Origin: Vreelandella sp042466685
Lineage (GTDB): Bacteria > Pseudomonadota > Gammaproteobacteria > Pseudomonadales > Halomonadaceae
DNA: 64,000 nt
Assembly: GCF_042466685.1 (NCBI RefSeq)
Contig: NZ_CP170448.1
Span: 2,852,001 to 2,916,000, forward strand
Direction: 5' to 3'
The notes under the pieces were generated by a model. The model had not been told where the DNA came from, made no database searches, and was given only the letters and a program-made list of their open reading frames with translations. This document shows, piece after piece, positions 1 through 7,757 of the stretch. Each line of letters begins with the position of its first letter. Position 1 is the stretch's first letter. Made by a program: the position numbers and the translations under genes.

Positions 1-643
1 GCGGCAATTGGTCTAAGCGCATCCGAATCGGCTGGCCTGGCTCCACTAAACCGAGCGATACAGGCGCCTGCCATTCGTCCGCTTTAGTCCAGAACTCTAG
101 CGCTTTACCTTCAGGCACTTCGAAGGTACCCAATGGGATCAACTCGATTTCCTGTCGCGATGAAGCCTGCACCACCCAACCCGCTGACTGCGTTTGCGGC
201 GCCAGCAGCACCACCATGTACTCGGGCGTCGTTGAAATAGTCGGCTCGGTGACTTCATTAGCCAGCATCACCCCCAGCACTAACGCCGCCGCTAAGCCAA
301 ACCCGGCAGCGCCACGCCAAAGCGGCAAGCTATGCAGCATGCGGCGGGGTCTTGGCGGCATGACGGAGGCAGGTCGAGCACGCTTACCAAGCGCTTCCCG
401 TGACGCCAGGCTGCGTTCAATTCGCGGCCATAAGTAATCGGAGGGCGTTACCGGATCGGTGATAGCGGTATAGGGCAAGAAACGCTCTTCCCACGCCATC
501 ACGGCTTTTTGCAACTCGGGTTCATTAGGTAACCGCGCTTCCAGTGCTTTGCGCTGCTCTAGCGACAGCGTGCCCAGCACGTATTCACCTGCCAAGTCAT
601 GGTCATCGTCGTGTTCTGGTTCGTGCTGACTGGGGCGAGTCAT
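1..643 (-). CDS. Anti-sigma factor, RskA-like, partial (C-terminus outside window)
   Basis: The reading frame opens at the ATG at 643 and runs off the left edge without a stop. The N-terminal ~50 residues contain the typical opening of anti-sigma-K factors (LAGEYVLGTLSLEQR, followed by a W-rich segment). A proline/arginine-rich linker and one hydrophobic segment (GAAGFGLAAALVLGVMLA, about residues 110-127) follow, and then a periplasmic domain with the WVVQASSRQEIELIPLG...GKALEFW pattern of RskA. It would sit in the inner membrane and hold the neighbouring sigma factor inactive. Its start overlaps the sigma-factor stop (ATGA), so the two are surely co-translated. The family call is confident; the inducing signal cannot be read from the sequence. 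Confidence 0.85.
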   Translation of the reverse strand, partial: MTRPSQHEPEHDDDHDLAGEYVLGTLSLEQRKALEARLPNEPELQKAVMAWEERFLPYTAITDPVTPSDYLWPRIERSLASREALGKRARPASVMPPRPRRMLHSLPLWRGAAGFGLAAALVLGVMLANEVTEPTISTTPEYMVVLLAPQTQSAGWVVQASSRQEIELIPLGTFEVPEGKALEFWTKADEWQAPVSLGLVEPGQPIRMRLDQLP

Positions 644-1203
644 GTCATACACTCCCGTAGGCGCAGCAAACTGCGTTTGATCCAGGCTTTCACGGTGCCT
701 AGCGGCGCCCCTGTATGCGCTGAAATTTGCGCGTGACTAAGACCATCCACATAGGCGTGAAGTACACAGTTACGCCGCTCTGGTTCAAGTTGTTCTAAAC
801 AGCTATCCATCCTCTGGCCGGTCTGCCAATCGAAGGCTTCACCGACAACAGAGGCATGCTGGAAATGTTCCGCATCGTCGAGTTCAGTCAGGTCGTGACT
901 ATCAAAAGTGATTTCACGGTCACGATAACGGATGGCGTTCAGTGCCAAATGACGCGCCACGCTAAATATCCACGCTCGCGCAGATCCCTTGGCGGGATCA
1001 AAACTATCGGCGCGCTGCCAAATATTAAGACAGGCATCGTGGACAATATCCTCGGCCATACCGCGATCTTTAACGATTCTTACCACAACACCTAATAGCC
1101 GGGCACCCTCGTGAACATAGAGCTGGTGCAAGGCGTCATGCTCGCCACGGGCACAGTTGGCTAATGCCGCAGCATGATCAAATTCTGAAGAGTCGTCAGT
1201 CAA
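640..1203 (-). CDS. ECF RNA polymerase sigma factor, SigK-like
   Basis: A 187-residue sigma-70-family protein of extracytoplasmic-function size. Region 2 is seen at about residues 27-95 (MAEDIVHDACLNIWQRADSF...ARAWIFSVARHLALNAIR). Region 4, with its helix-turn-helix, is at about 135-185 (LEPERRNCVLHAYVDGLSHAQISAHTGAPLGTVKAW). The start is a TTG with a purine-rich GGGAG upstream; no ATG fits better. It overlaps the RskA-like anti-sigma gene by four bases, which is the usual sigma/anti-sigma operon. The DUF3455 secreted protein just upstream on the same strand may share its control, but a strong hairpin lies between them. No target promoter could be assigned. Confidence 0.9.
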   Translation of the reverse strand: MTDDSSEFDHAAALANCARGEHDALHQLYVHEGARLLGVVVRIVKDRGMAEDIVHDACLNIWQRADSFDPAKGSARAWIFSVARHLALNAIRYRDREITFDSHDLTELDDAEHFQHASVVGEAFDWQTGQRMDSCLEQLEPERRNCVLHAYVDGLSHAQISAHTGAPLGTVKAWIKRSLLRLRECMT

Positions 1204-1260
1204 ACCCTAGCTCCCTGGTGACGGCGCCGACGCCAGTCGTCTTTTTCACAGACAGCATAG

Positions 1261-1293
1261 CCGCTGGGGGCTCGACAAACGAGCCCCCAGCGG
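1261..1293 (-). terminator. Strong hairpin between DUF3455 gene and sigma factor
   Basis: A perfect 14-bp inverted repeat (CCGCTGGGGGCTCG / CGAGCCCCCAGCGG) with a 5-base loop lies 20 bases after the DUF3455 stop. It lacks a clear U-run on the minus strand, so it may be an inefficient terminator or an mRNA-stabilising stem rather than a canonical intrinsic terminator. Confidence 0.6.
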
Positions 1294-1312
1294 AATTAGC
1301 GCTCTCGTCGAC

Positions 1313-1837
1313 TTATTCGGCCGTCCAGAAGATGTAGTCCGCCTGGTAGGTAACAACCGCCGTGGCACCGTCGTGATCCATATCGCAGGCCACGTCCGGG
1401 GCAACGCCACCCTGGGTGTTCAGGCGCTGAATGTAGCTAACGCCGGTCATTGCGCCTTCGCCTTCAGCGGGGTTGGCTTCAACAAGCTGGAGCGGAATAT
1501 TGCCATTACCATTGGCAGCCGTAGCTAGCTGGGTACCGGTAATTTTTGAACCATCCAACGCTTCCCAGGTGGCGGGCGGACCGTAGTAACTGCCAACCTG
1601 GCTGCCGTCGCTACCATTAAGCGCAGCGTGCGGGCCTTTAAAAACCCAAGCCATGGTGTCTTCGTCGTTCATTTCACACATATAAGTGATGGCGCCAACG
1701 CCGACGGTTTCGAGCGCAACGGTGTTGCCGTCCGGTACTTGGACATCCGCAGGCGTCATATCTGCCAGCGCGGCATGACTGAAGGATGCAATCAGAGTGG
1801 CGGCCAGGGTAGCCCGCGTTAGATGATGAATGGTCAT
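1313..1837 (-). CDS. Secreted DUF3455 family protein
   Basis: 174 residues with a clear Sec signal peptide (MTIHHLTRATLAATLIASFSHAALA, cleavage about residue 25). The mature part carries the DUF3455 hallmarks: a YMCEMND cysteine near the start, WVFKGPHAAL, a DGS-containing strand, the NIPLQLVEA strand, YIQRLNTQGGVAPDVACD with a second cysteine, and a C-terminal aromatic YQADYIFW. The two cysteines could form a disulfide. The function of the family is unknown. The start is supported by AGGAGACTGAAA before the ATG. It lies directly upstream of the sigma/anti-sigma pair in the same direction, which suggests an envelope-stress link; that is inference. Confidence 0.8.
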   Translation of the reverse strand: MTIHHLTRATLAATLIASFSHAALADMTPADVQVPDGNTVALETVGVGAITYMCEMNDEDTMAWVFKGPHAALNGSDGSQVGSYYGPPATWEALDGSKITGTQLATAANGNGNIPLQLVEANPAEGEGAMTGVSYIQRLNTQGGVAPDVACDMDHDGATAVVTYQADYIFWTAE

Positions 1838-1952
1838 TTTCAGTCTCCTAAAGGTTTATTATCAGCTGCCTTAAATAGCGGCTGTATAGGGAATACCCGC
1901 GAGGAGACGTTTTGGATGCACTCTTTTAAAAAAATTTTAAAAAATTAAAAAA

Positions 1953-3068
1953 TCATTGGCTAACCCCATCTATCGTGACTTGACGCGGGCAGGCATTGCC
2001 CTGCTGGTCGAACAGATGACAGTGCTGGCCCGCGATGCCCAAACGAGAGACTTGCCCCTCTTCTAAACGGGTAAGGCCATCCAAGCGCTGGGTCAAGGGA
2101 GCGGCAATATCCGCCACCTGCCAGTGGGCCAGGGTTTCATAGCCTAATTTTTCGGCCACCATCAGGGTCGCGCTAAGCGTCGTATCGGCCTGCTCCGGGG
2201 CGACGAAATCTTCGGCCCGCAGCCCTAGCGTGGCGTTTTCCCCCGCCTGAAGCTGCTGGCCATTGACTGCCACCGCCAGCGTTTCACCGCTGTGCAAACG
2301 CACCACCGTTTGGCGCTCGCCGGGGTCGACCACCTCCACTGGCAGCGTATTAATCCGCGGTGAGCCGATAAACTCAGCCACCTCTAAGGTTTTGGGAAAG
2401 TGATACAGCGACAGCGGCGCACCCACCTGGGCAATACGACCCTTGGATAGCAACACAATGCGGTCGGCCAGGGTCATCGCCTCCACTTGGTCATGGGTCA
2501 CGTAGATCATGGTGGCGTTCAAGCGCTTATGCAGCGCGGCGATCTGCACCCGCATATCCACCCGCAGCGCGGCATCCAGGTTAGAGAGCGGTTCATCAAA
2601 TAGAAACACCGCCGGTTCTTTTACCAGGGTGCGGCCAATGGCTACCCGTTGGCGCTGACCGCCGGAGAGGTCTTTGGGCTTTCGCTCCAGGAGCTCGGTG
2701 AGGTGCAACATCTCAGCGGCGTGCTGGACGCGGCGGCGAATCTCCGCCTTGTCAGTCCGCGCCAGCTTCAGGCCAAACGCCATGTTCTCTGCCACACTCA
2801 TATGTGGGTAGAGCGCGTAAGATTGGAACACCATACCGATGTCCCGCTCCTGGGGCGGAATCTCGTTGATCCGCTGGCCATCCAGCTGCATATCCCCTTC
2901 GCTGATATCCTCCAGGCCCGCAATCATGCGCAACAGGGTGGACTTTCCGCAGCCGGAAGGCCCGACAAACACCACAAACTCGCCGTCTTCGATGGTGAGA
3001 TCGATATCCCGGGAGATTTCCACGCCGTCAAAGGATTTACCGATGCCGCTTAGGGTTAAACGTCCCAT
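1953..3068 (-). CDS. Sugar ABC transporter ATP-binding protein, MalK/UgpC type (copy 1)
   Basis: The cytoplasmic ATPase of a carbohydrate ABC importer. It has Walker A GPSGCGKST, a Q-loop in VFQSYALYPH, signature LSGGQRQRVAIGR, Walker B VFLFDEP and a switch His in YVTHDQVEAM. A C-terminal TOBE/regulatory domain of the MalK type follows. I place the start at the ATG at 3068 because AGGAGG sits seven to eight bases upstream and the family begins MGRLTLSGIGK. A longer in-frame reading back to 3146 would lie inside the upstream gene. It overlaps the glucosidase gene stop by 13 bases, so the two are co-expressed. No permease genes accompany it here, so it could energise the permeases at 10983-12808 or others elsewhere. 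Confidence 0.93.
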   Translation of the reverse strand: MGRLTLSGIGKSFDGVEISRDIDLTIEDGEFVVFVGPSGCGKSTLLRMIAGLEDISEGDMQLDGQRINEIPPQERDIGMVFQSYALYPHMSVAENMAFGLKLARTDKAEIRRRVQHAAEMLHLTELLERKPKDLSGGQRQRVAIGRTLVKEPAVFLFDEPLSNLDAALRVDMRVQIAALHKRLNATMIYVTHDQVEAMTLADRIVLLSKGRIAQVGAPLSLYHFPKTLEVAEFIGSPRINTLPVEVVDPGERQTVVRLHSGETLAVAVNGQQLQAGENATLGLRAEDFVAPEQADTTLSATLMVAEKLGYETLAHWQVADIAAPLTQRLDGLTRLEEGQVSRLGIAGQHCHLFDQQGNACPRQVTIDGVSQ

Positions 3069-4747
3069 GGCACATCCTCCTGGGATTTCGGGCAACGGGC
3101 AATCGCCATTCCGTAGGGGGGTAGCGTCAGCACGCCCTCCTGCCACTCACCGTTAAGCCACGTGGGAGCACCGGCGATGGCTTCAGCGCCCTCAGGTGCT
3201 GCACGGGTAACCGTTTGGCCGCTAAAATTGAGTGCAATCAATAAGCGCGTTTGTTGGTAAGTGCGCTTCAGGCAAAGCACCTCATCACGTACCGGGTGAT
3301 AGCGCACATCGCCCTTCACCAATGCAGGTTGGGTACGGCGGAAAGCTAAAAACTCGCGGTAAGCGTTGAGCAGTGAATCAGCCTCCTGATCTTGTTGATC
3401 TACCGCCAGACTTGCGTGTGACACGGGCACCGGCAGCCAGGGCATTGCGCTGCTGAAGCCTGCATGGCGAGCATCCGCCTGCCATGGATGCGGGGTGCGG
3501 CAGCCATCGCGGCCTTTATAGGCTGGCCAGAAGGTAATACCGGCGGGATCAACCAGCTGCTCAAAGATCAGCTCCGCTTCGGGCAGGCCCAACTCTTCGC
3601 CTTGATAAAGGCATACGCTACCGCGCTGAGTAAGGAGAAACACCATATAGAGGCGCAGCTTATCCAGCTGCCCTTCCGCCTGCCAGCGGGTCGCCAGCCG
3701 CGTCACATCATGATTACCCAGCGCCCAGCAGGGCCAGCCATCACCAATCCGCGCCTCCATTTCGGTGAGCGTATCATGCAGGTAGCCGGGGTCGGCTTTA
3801 TCGGTCAATAGATTGAACGAGTAACACATATGCAGCCGCTTGCCGCCCTGGGAGTACTCCGCCATCACGCCCAGCGCGTCGTCATCACCTACTTCGCCCA
3901 CGCTGGTGGTGCCGGGGTACTCATCCAACAGAGCGCGCAGCCGCTCCAGAAACACAAGGTTCTCCGGCTGGGTTTTGTCGTACTGGTGGAGCTGGTAGCC
4001 GTAGGGGTTGTCGGGGCGAACGCCTAGAAAGCTTTCGGTCATCTCCCGGCGCGGCGGGTTATCCTTTAGCTCGCCGTGGGTGCAGAAGTTGACCGCATCC
4101 AGCCGGAAGCCATCCACGCCTCGCTCTAGCCAGAAGCGCACTTCCTCCAGCATGGCCTCCACCACCGCAGGCGAGCGGAAATTAAGATCCGGCTGGCTAG
4201 CCAGGAAGTTATGCAGGTAATACTGGCAGCGACGGGTATCCCACTGCCAGGCGCTGCCGCCAAATACCGACTGCCAGTTAGTGGGCGGCGCGCCGTCGGG
4301 TTTGGGGTCGGCCCATACGTACCAGTCGGCCTTGGGGTTATCGCGGCTCTGGCGGCTCTCTTCAAACCAGGCGTGCTGGTCGGAGGTGTGGGACATCACC
4401 TGATCGATCGTTACCTTCAGTCCCCTGGCATGGGCTCCCTCCACCAAACGATCGAAATCATCCAGGGTGCCAAACATCGGATCAACATCGCGGTAGTTGC
4501 TGATGTCGTAGCCGAAGTCTTTCATTGGTGAGGTGAAGAACGGCGACAGCCAGATAGCGTCGACGTTAAGCGAGGCGATGTAGTCGAGCTTATCGATTAC
4601 GCCTTTCAAATCGCCAATCCCTTTACCCGTGCTATCGCCATTACTATCCATAAAGCTACGCGGATAAATTTGATAAATCACGGCCCCTCGCCACCAGTCG
4701 GCTCCCTGGCTGCCAACGTAGTGAGAAGTAGAAGGTGTCTGCATCAT
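3056..4747 (-). CDS. GH13 alpha-glucosidase (copy 1)
   Basis: A 563-residue cytoplasmic GH13 enzyme of the oligo-1,6-glucosidase/alpha-glucosidase group. It should release glucose from maltose-, sucrose- or isomaltose-type alpha-glucosides. There is no signal peptide. The nucleophile is Asp217 in GVDGFRLDAVNF, the acid/base is Glu285 in VGEVGDDD, and the stabiliser is Asp347 in GNHDVTR. QVMSH carries the conserved active-site His. It is a clear paralogue of the enzyme at 12818-14464. Unlike that copy it has four extra residues (STGK) inside the DSNGD...GIGDL metal-binding loop at residues 34-46. AAGGA precedes the ATG. It lies downstream of malT and overlaps the malK copy. Confidence 0.93.
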   Translation of the reverse strand: MMQTPSTSHYVGSQGADWWRGAVIYQIYPRSFMDSNGDSTGKGIGDLKGVIDKLDYIASLNVDAIWLSPFFTSPMKDFGYDISNYRDVDPMFGTLDDFDRLVEGAHARGLKVTIDQVMSHTSDQHAWFEESRQSRDNPKADWYVWADPKPDGAPPTNWQSVFGGSAWQWDTRRCQYYLHNFLASQPDLNFRSPAVVEAMLEEVRFWLERGVDGFRLDAVNFCTHGELKDNPPRREMTESFLGVRPDNPYGYQLHQYDKTQPENLVFLERLRALLDEYPGTTSVGEVGDDDALGVMAEYSQGGKRLHMCYSFNLLTDKADPGYLHDTLTEMEARIGDGWPCWALGNHDVTRLATRWQAEGQLDKLRLYMVFLLTQRGSVCLYQGEELGLPEAELIFEQLVDPAGITFWPAYKGRDGCRTPHPWQADARHAGFSSAMPWLPVPVSHASLAVDQQDQEADSLLNAYREFLAFRRTQPALVKGDVRYHPVRDEVLCLKRTYQQTRLLIALNFSGQTVTRAAPEGAEAIAGAPTWLNGEWQEGVLTLPPYGMAIARCPKSQEDVPWDV

Positions 4748-4839
4748 GGTGAGTCCTTATCCTTGTTATTGCCGACGGTTTTATCAACGACTGAGTTATT
4801 ACCGATAGTGGGCATGATGCAGGCTACGCCGCTAGATAA

Positions 4840-4884
4840 AATCCTCCCCCCGGGGTGGTGCTAGGCGTAGACGCGAGGAGGAGG
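4840..4884 (-). promoter_or_regulatory. Candidate MalT boxes upstream of glucosidase-malK operon
   Basis: Between malT and the glucosidase gene are two near matches to the known MalT box GGGGA(T/G)GAGG. GAGGAGGAGG at 4875-4884 on the plus strand matches 9 of 10. GGGGAGGATT, the minus-strand reading of 4840-4849, matches 8 of 10. They lie about 95-135 bases before the glucosidase start. With malT next door, control by MalT is plausible but unproven. Confidence 0.4.
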
Positions 4885-4909
4885 TGTAAAAGCACAAGTG
4901 AAGGCACCG

Positions 4910-7615
4910 TCACTCCCCTTGTATATGTGCCAAGAGCTGCCCGGCCAGGGCAATCGCTTCATCTCGGCGGCGAATATTCTGCTTTTGGTAAAGACTGCGG
5001 ATATGCGTTTTGATGGTCGTCGGCGCCACCGATAGCTGCTCGGCGATCTGCTCATTGGAAAGACCGGCATGAATCAGCCCCAGGATTTGCCACTCCCGAC
5101 GAGTCAGTGGCGAAGTACGGATTAGCTCGGGCACATCCGGCCTTGCGACGATATCGGCAATCACCGTTTCATCCAGCATTAAGCGTCGGGCACTGCCAAA
5201 GTCCTTTTGACGACCAGCAAGCGTTAACAGTCGCTCTGCCCTTGCTTGCTCTAAAGGAGCCAGCGTGCCGCTGGCGGTTAATCTGGTGAGCAGTTCTCCA
5301 AGCGGCTTACCCAGGCGTAAAAAGCTGCCGACTAACGCGGTGCGAGAAGCTAAGCTAAGCGCCTGCTGCATATGCTGGCTGGCTTGCGCAAACTGACCTT
5401 GATGCCAGGCAACCGCCGCCAGGCAGAGTTGGTTGCGGTTGGCATCAGTCACCAGCCCCAAGCGCTGGGTATGCGCTTCAAGGGCTTCCAGCAGCGTGCG
5501 GGCGGTGTCGTACTCCCCCAACAGCGTAAGCGCCCGGGCGTGGTTACGCACATTGCACTGGGAAAAGTGATTGGTGGCACTATCGATAAGCGGTGCCGGG
5601 GCTTCCTGACGCCAGCGCTCTACGGCATCCATATCTTGGGTCGAGTGCCACCAGGCCAGCAGCGTAGCGTGGGCGTTCGCGACCCAGTCAATGTGGTACT
5701 CCCCTTCGGCAAGAATTTTACGCAACCGACGAATATGGTCGGCGCACTGAGCCTGGTCGCCACGGCTTTGAGCTACCTTTGCCAGTTGAATATGGCACTG
5801 CAGCGTCCAGCGCTCGCCCTGGCTATCCAGCACGGCAATCCCCTTCAGGGCAGCCTGCTCGGCCTCATCCAGGCGGTGCCACTCCCACAGCACCTGGCTG
5901 CGAATCCGGTAAAGAAATTCTGCCACCGGTAAATGCTCAAGCTCAGCTCGCTCCAAGTGGGCAAAGGCTCGCTCTTGGATATCGTAGGCGGCCTGTAGGC
6001 GCCCTTGGGCAACCAGCACTTCGGATTGATGACAAAACGACCACAGCAGTAGTTGGTGATCTTCACGCTGGCGGGACTGGCGCTCTACCTCGCGAACTCG
6101 CTGCAGCGACTCGTCTAAATACCCCTGCACAAATCGCGCCTCGCTCAATATAGCGGTGGCGGTGAGCGGCGTTGAGGCTAAATAGCGGGCGGGCACGGCC
6201 AGCGCCTGTTCCGCTAGCGGTGCGGCACGCTCGGCATTGCCCTGGTTAATCGCCAGCTGCGCGCGCAGGGTGGCGAATTCAGCGCTAAGCCGTTGCCACT
6301 CTGGTGTATTTAGTTGCGCTTCAATCCAGCCAATCACCCGGGCAGTAATATCAAACTGAAACTGAGCATGAGAGACCCAGCCATACAGCAGTGCAAGCTC
6401 TGGGCTGGTGGTTAGCCACGGTTCACCAAGCAGAGCAAAGCCCTTGGCCAACAGTGCGTAGGCACCACTTGCCAATAGGGCTGGCCCTTCTGCGGTCAGT
6501 AGACTGGCCACGTCATCCGGAGCTTCGGCGAGAATTGCCTGACGCAGCGCCATCACCGGGTCGTTGAGCGCTATCCACGCTTGACTGGCACGCTGGTGGA
6601 GCGCGCGCTGGGTGGCAAGGCTTAGCTCGTGACGACGGTGGCGAAGATACTCACCAAACAAGCGCTGAAAACGGTACCACTGGGCGTGAGGGTCGGTCCG
6701 CTCAATAAACAGCCCCGCCTGCTCAAAGGCCTCCAACCGCTGGGTTAAACGTTCACCTTCTAATAGCCGCGCCATTAATTCAGGAGAAAAACGCTCCAGC
6801 ACCCCCAGTTGCAACATTAGCTCGCGCTCTTCCAGAGGCAGTGCAGCGGAGAGCAGTTCATCAAACCAGGCGACAAAATCAGGGTGAGCGCCACTTAATC
6901 GATCAACCAGAGCATCAAACCCGGCCCGGGTGGTGGTGCGCTCCACTAACCAGTTCAGCGCCATGACCCATCCGCCACTTCTGCGCAGCGCACGCTCAAG
7001 GCTTACTCGCGTGGGTGGAAAACTGAGCTGCTCTGCGCACAGGGTTTGCGCCTCTTCGCTATCAAAGGCAAGCACGCTGAGGTCGATCTCTTCAATCTCG
7101 CCGCGTAACCGTAAGCTGGCTAGCCCAAGAGCGGGACGCGAGCGACTCGCCAGGGTTAAGGTTAGCCAGGGCGGCTGGTGGCGCAGCCAGTGGGCCAGCC
7201 CGGCTAAGATATCGGGATGCGTCAGGTGTTCGAACTCATCCACCACCAACCGGCACGGGGTTCGCTGCTCGGGCAACTCGCCAAGCCAGCGCTCTAACTG
7301 CCCAACGCAATCGGCCTCTTCGGCCACAGGTGACAGCGGCGCTTTTTCATCCAGCAGCGCATTGAGTGCTGCCTGCCAATAGGCTAAAAATCGCGCGGGC
7401 TGATTATCTCGCTGATCCAAGCGTAGCCAAGCGGCTTCCTGCTCCAGCGCCGGTAGCCGCTCGGCCAGCAGCGTGGTTTTGCCATAGCCTGCAGGGGCCT
7501 GCACCATCAGTAAACGAACATGCTCATTTAAACCGAAATGATCATTTAGGCGCGGCCGGGCTACCACGCTAAGCGGCAGTAACGGCGCTTTTAGTTTCTC
7601 TTGTAGAAGTGACAT
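4910..7615 (-). CDS. malT: MalT-like LuxR-family ATP-dependent transcriptional activator
   Basis: A 901-residue STAND-type regulator with the MalT layout. The N-terminal NTPase has Walker A APAGYGKTT at residues 40-48 and a Walker B-like LVVDEFEHL near 123-131. A long TPR-like helical sensor region fills the middle. The C-terminal LuxR helix-turn-helix is LTRREWQILGLIHAGLSNEQIAEQLSVAPTTIKTHI. In E. coli MalT is switched on by maltotriose and ATP; here its neighbours (glucosidase and MalK downstream, LamB-like porin upstream) support a maltodextrin/alpha-glucoside role. GGGGAG lies before the ATG. Other MalT-like regulators have different effectors, so maltotriose specificity is inferred. Confidence 0.88.
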   Translation of the reverse strand: MSLLQEKLKAPLLPLSVVARPRLNDHFGLNEHVRLLMVQAPAGYGKTTLLAERLPALEQEAAWLRLDQRDNQPARFLAYWQAALNALLDEKAPLSPVAEEADCVGQLERWLGELPEQRTPCRLVVDEFEHLTHPDILAGLAHWLRHQPPWLTLTLASRSRPALGLASLRLRGEIEEIDLSVLAFDSEEAQTLCAEQLSFPPTRVSLERALRRSGGWVMALNWLVERTTTRAGFDALVDRLSGAHPDFVAWFDELLSAALPLEERELMLQLGVLERFSPELMARLLEGERLTQRLEAFEQAGLFIERTDPHAQWYRFQRLFGEYLRHRRHELSLATQRALHQRASQAWIALNDPVMALRQAILAEAPDDVASLLTAEGPALLASGAYALLAKGFALLGEPWLTTSPELALLYGWVSHAQFQFDITARVIGWIEAQLNTPEWQRLSAEFATLRAQLAINQGNAERAAPLAEQALAVPARYLASTPLTATAILSEARFVQGYLDESLQRVREVERQSRQREDHQLLLWSFCHQSEVLVAQGRLQAAYDIQERAFAHLERAELEHLPVAEFLYRIRSQVLWEWHRLDEAEQAALKGIAVLDSQGERWTLQCHIQLAKVAQSRGDQAQCADHIRRLRKILAEGEYHIDWVANAHATLLAWWHSTQDMDAVERWRQEAPAPLIDSATNHFSQCNVRNHARALTLLGEYDTARTLLEALEAHTQRLGLVTDANRNQLCLAAVAWHQGQFAQASQHMQQALSLASRTALVGSFLRLGKPLGELLTRLTASGTLAPLEQARAERLLTLAGRQKDFGSARRLMLDETVIADIVARPDVPELIRTSPLTRREWQILGLIHAGLSNEQIAEQLSVAPTTIKTHIRSLYQKQNIRRRDEAIALAGQLLAHIQGE

Positions 7616-7653
7616 AGGCTCTCCCCTGGGCAGCCCTGCTAACCGTTCACCAA

Positions 7654-7678
7654 TGCGATTAAAACCAGTGCGATTAAA
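7654..7678. repeat. Short direct repeat TGCGATTAAA x2
   Basis: TGCGATTAAA occurs at 7654-7663 and 7669-7678, a 15-base period, just upstream of malT. It resembles a half site of the TTAATCGATTAA palindromes at 9335-9609. It may be chance. Confidence 0.4.
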
Positions 7679-7685
7679 GCGCTAC

Positions 7686-7711
7686 AAAAAAGCCCGCGAC
7701 GGATCGCGGGC
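7686..7711 (-). terminator. Rho-independent terminator of the porin gene
   Basis: On the minus strand GCCCGCGA / TCGCGGGC forms an 8-bp stem with a 4-base loop followed by six T. It sits about 45 bases after the porin stop and before malT, so it separates the two. Confidence 0.9.
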
Positions 7712-7757
7712 AAAGTGCATTGGAGAAGAAACAGTTACATCAAGCAACTCGCATCGT

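Noticed and set aside
1917..1956. A/T tract after the first MalK gene as a terminator
   Set aside because: It is a simple A/T run capable of only weak pairing; no stable GC-containing stem is seen.
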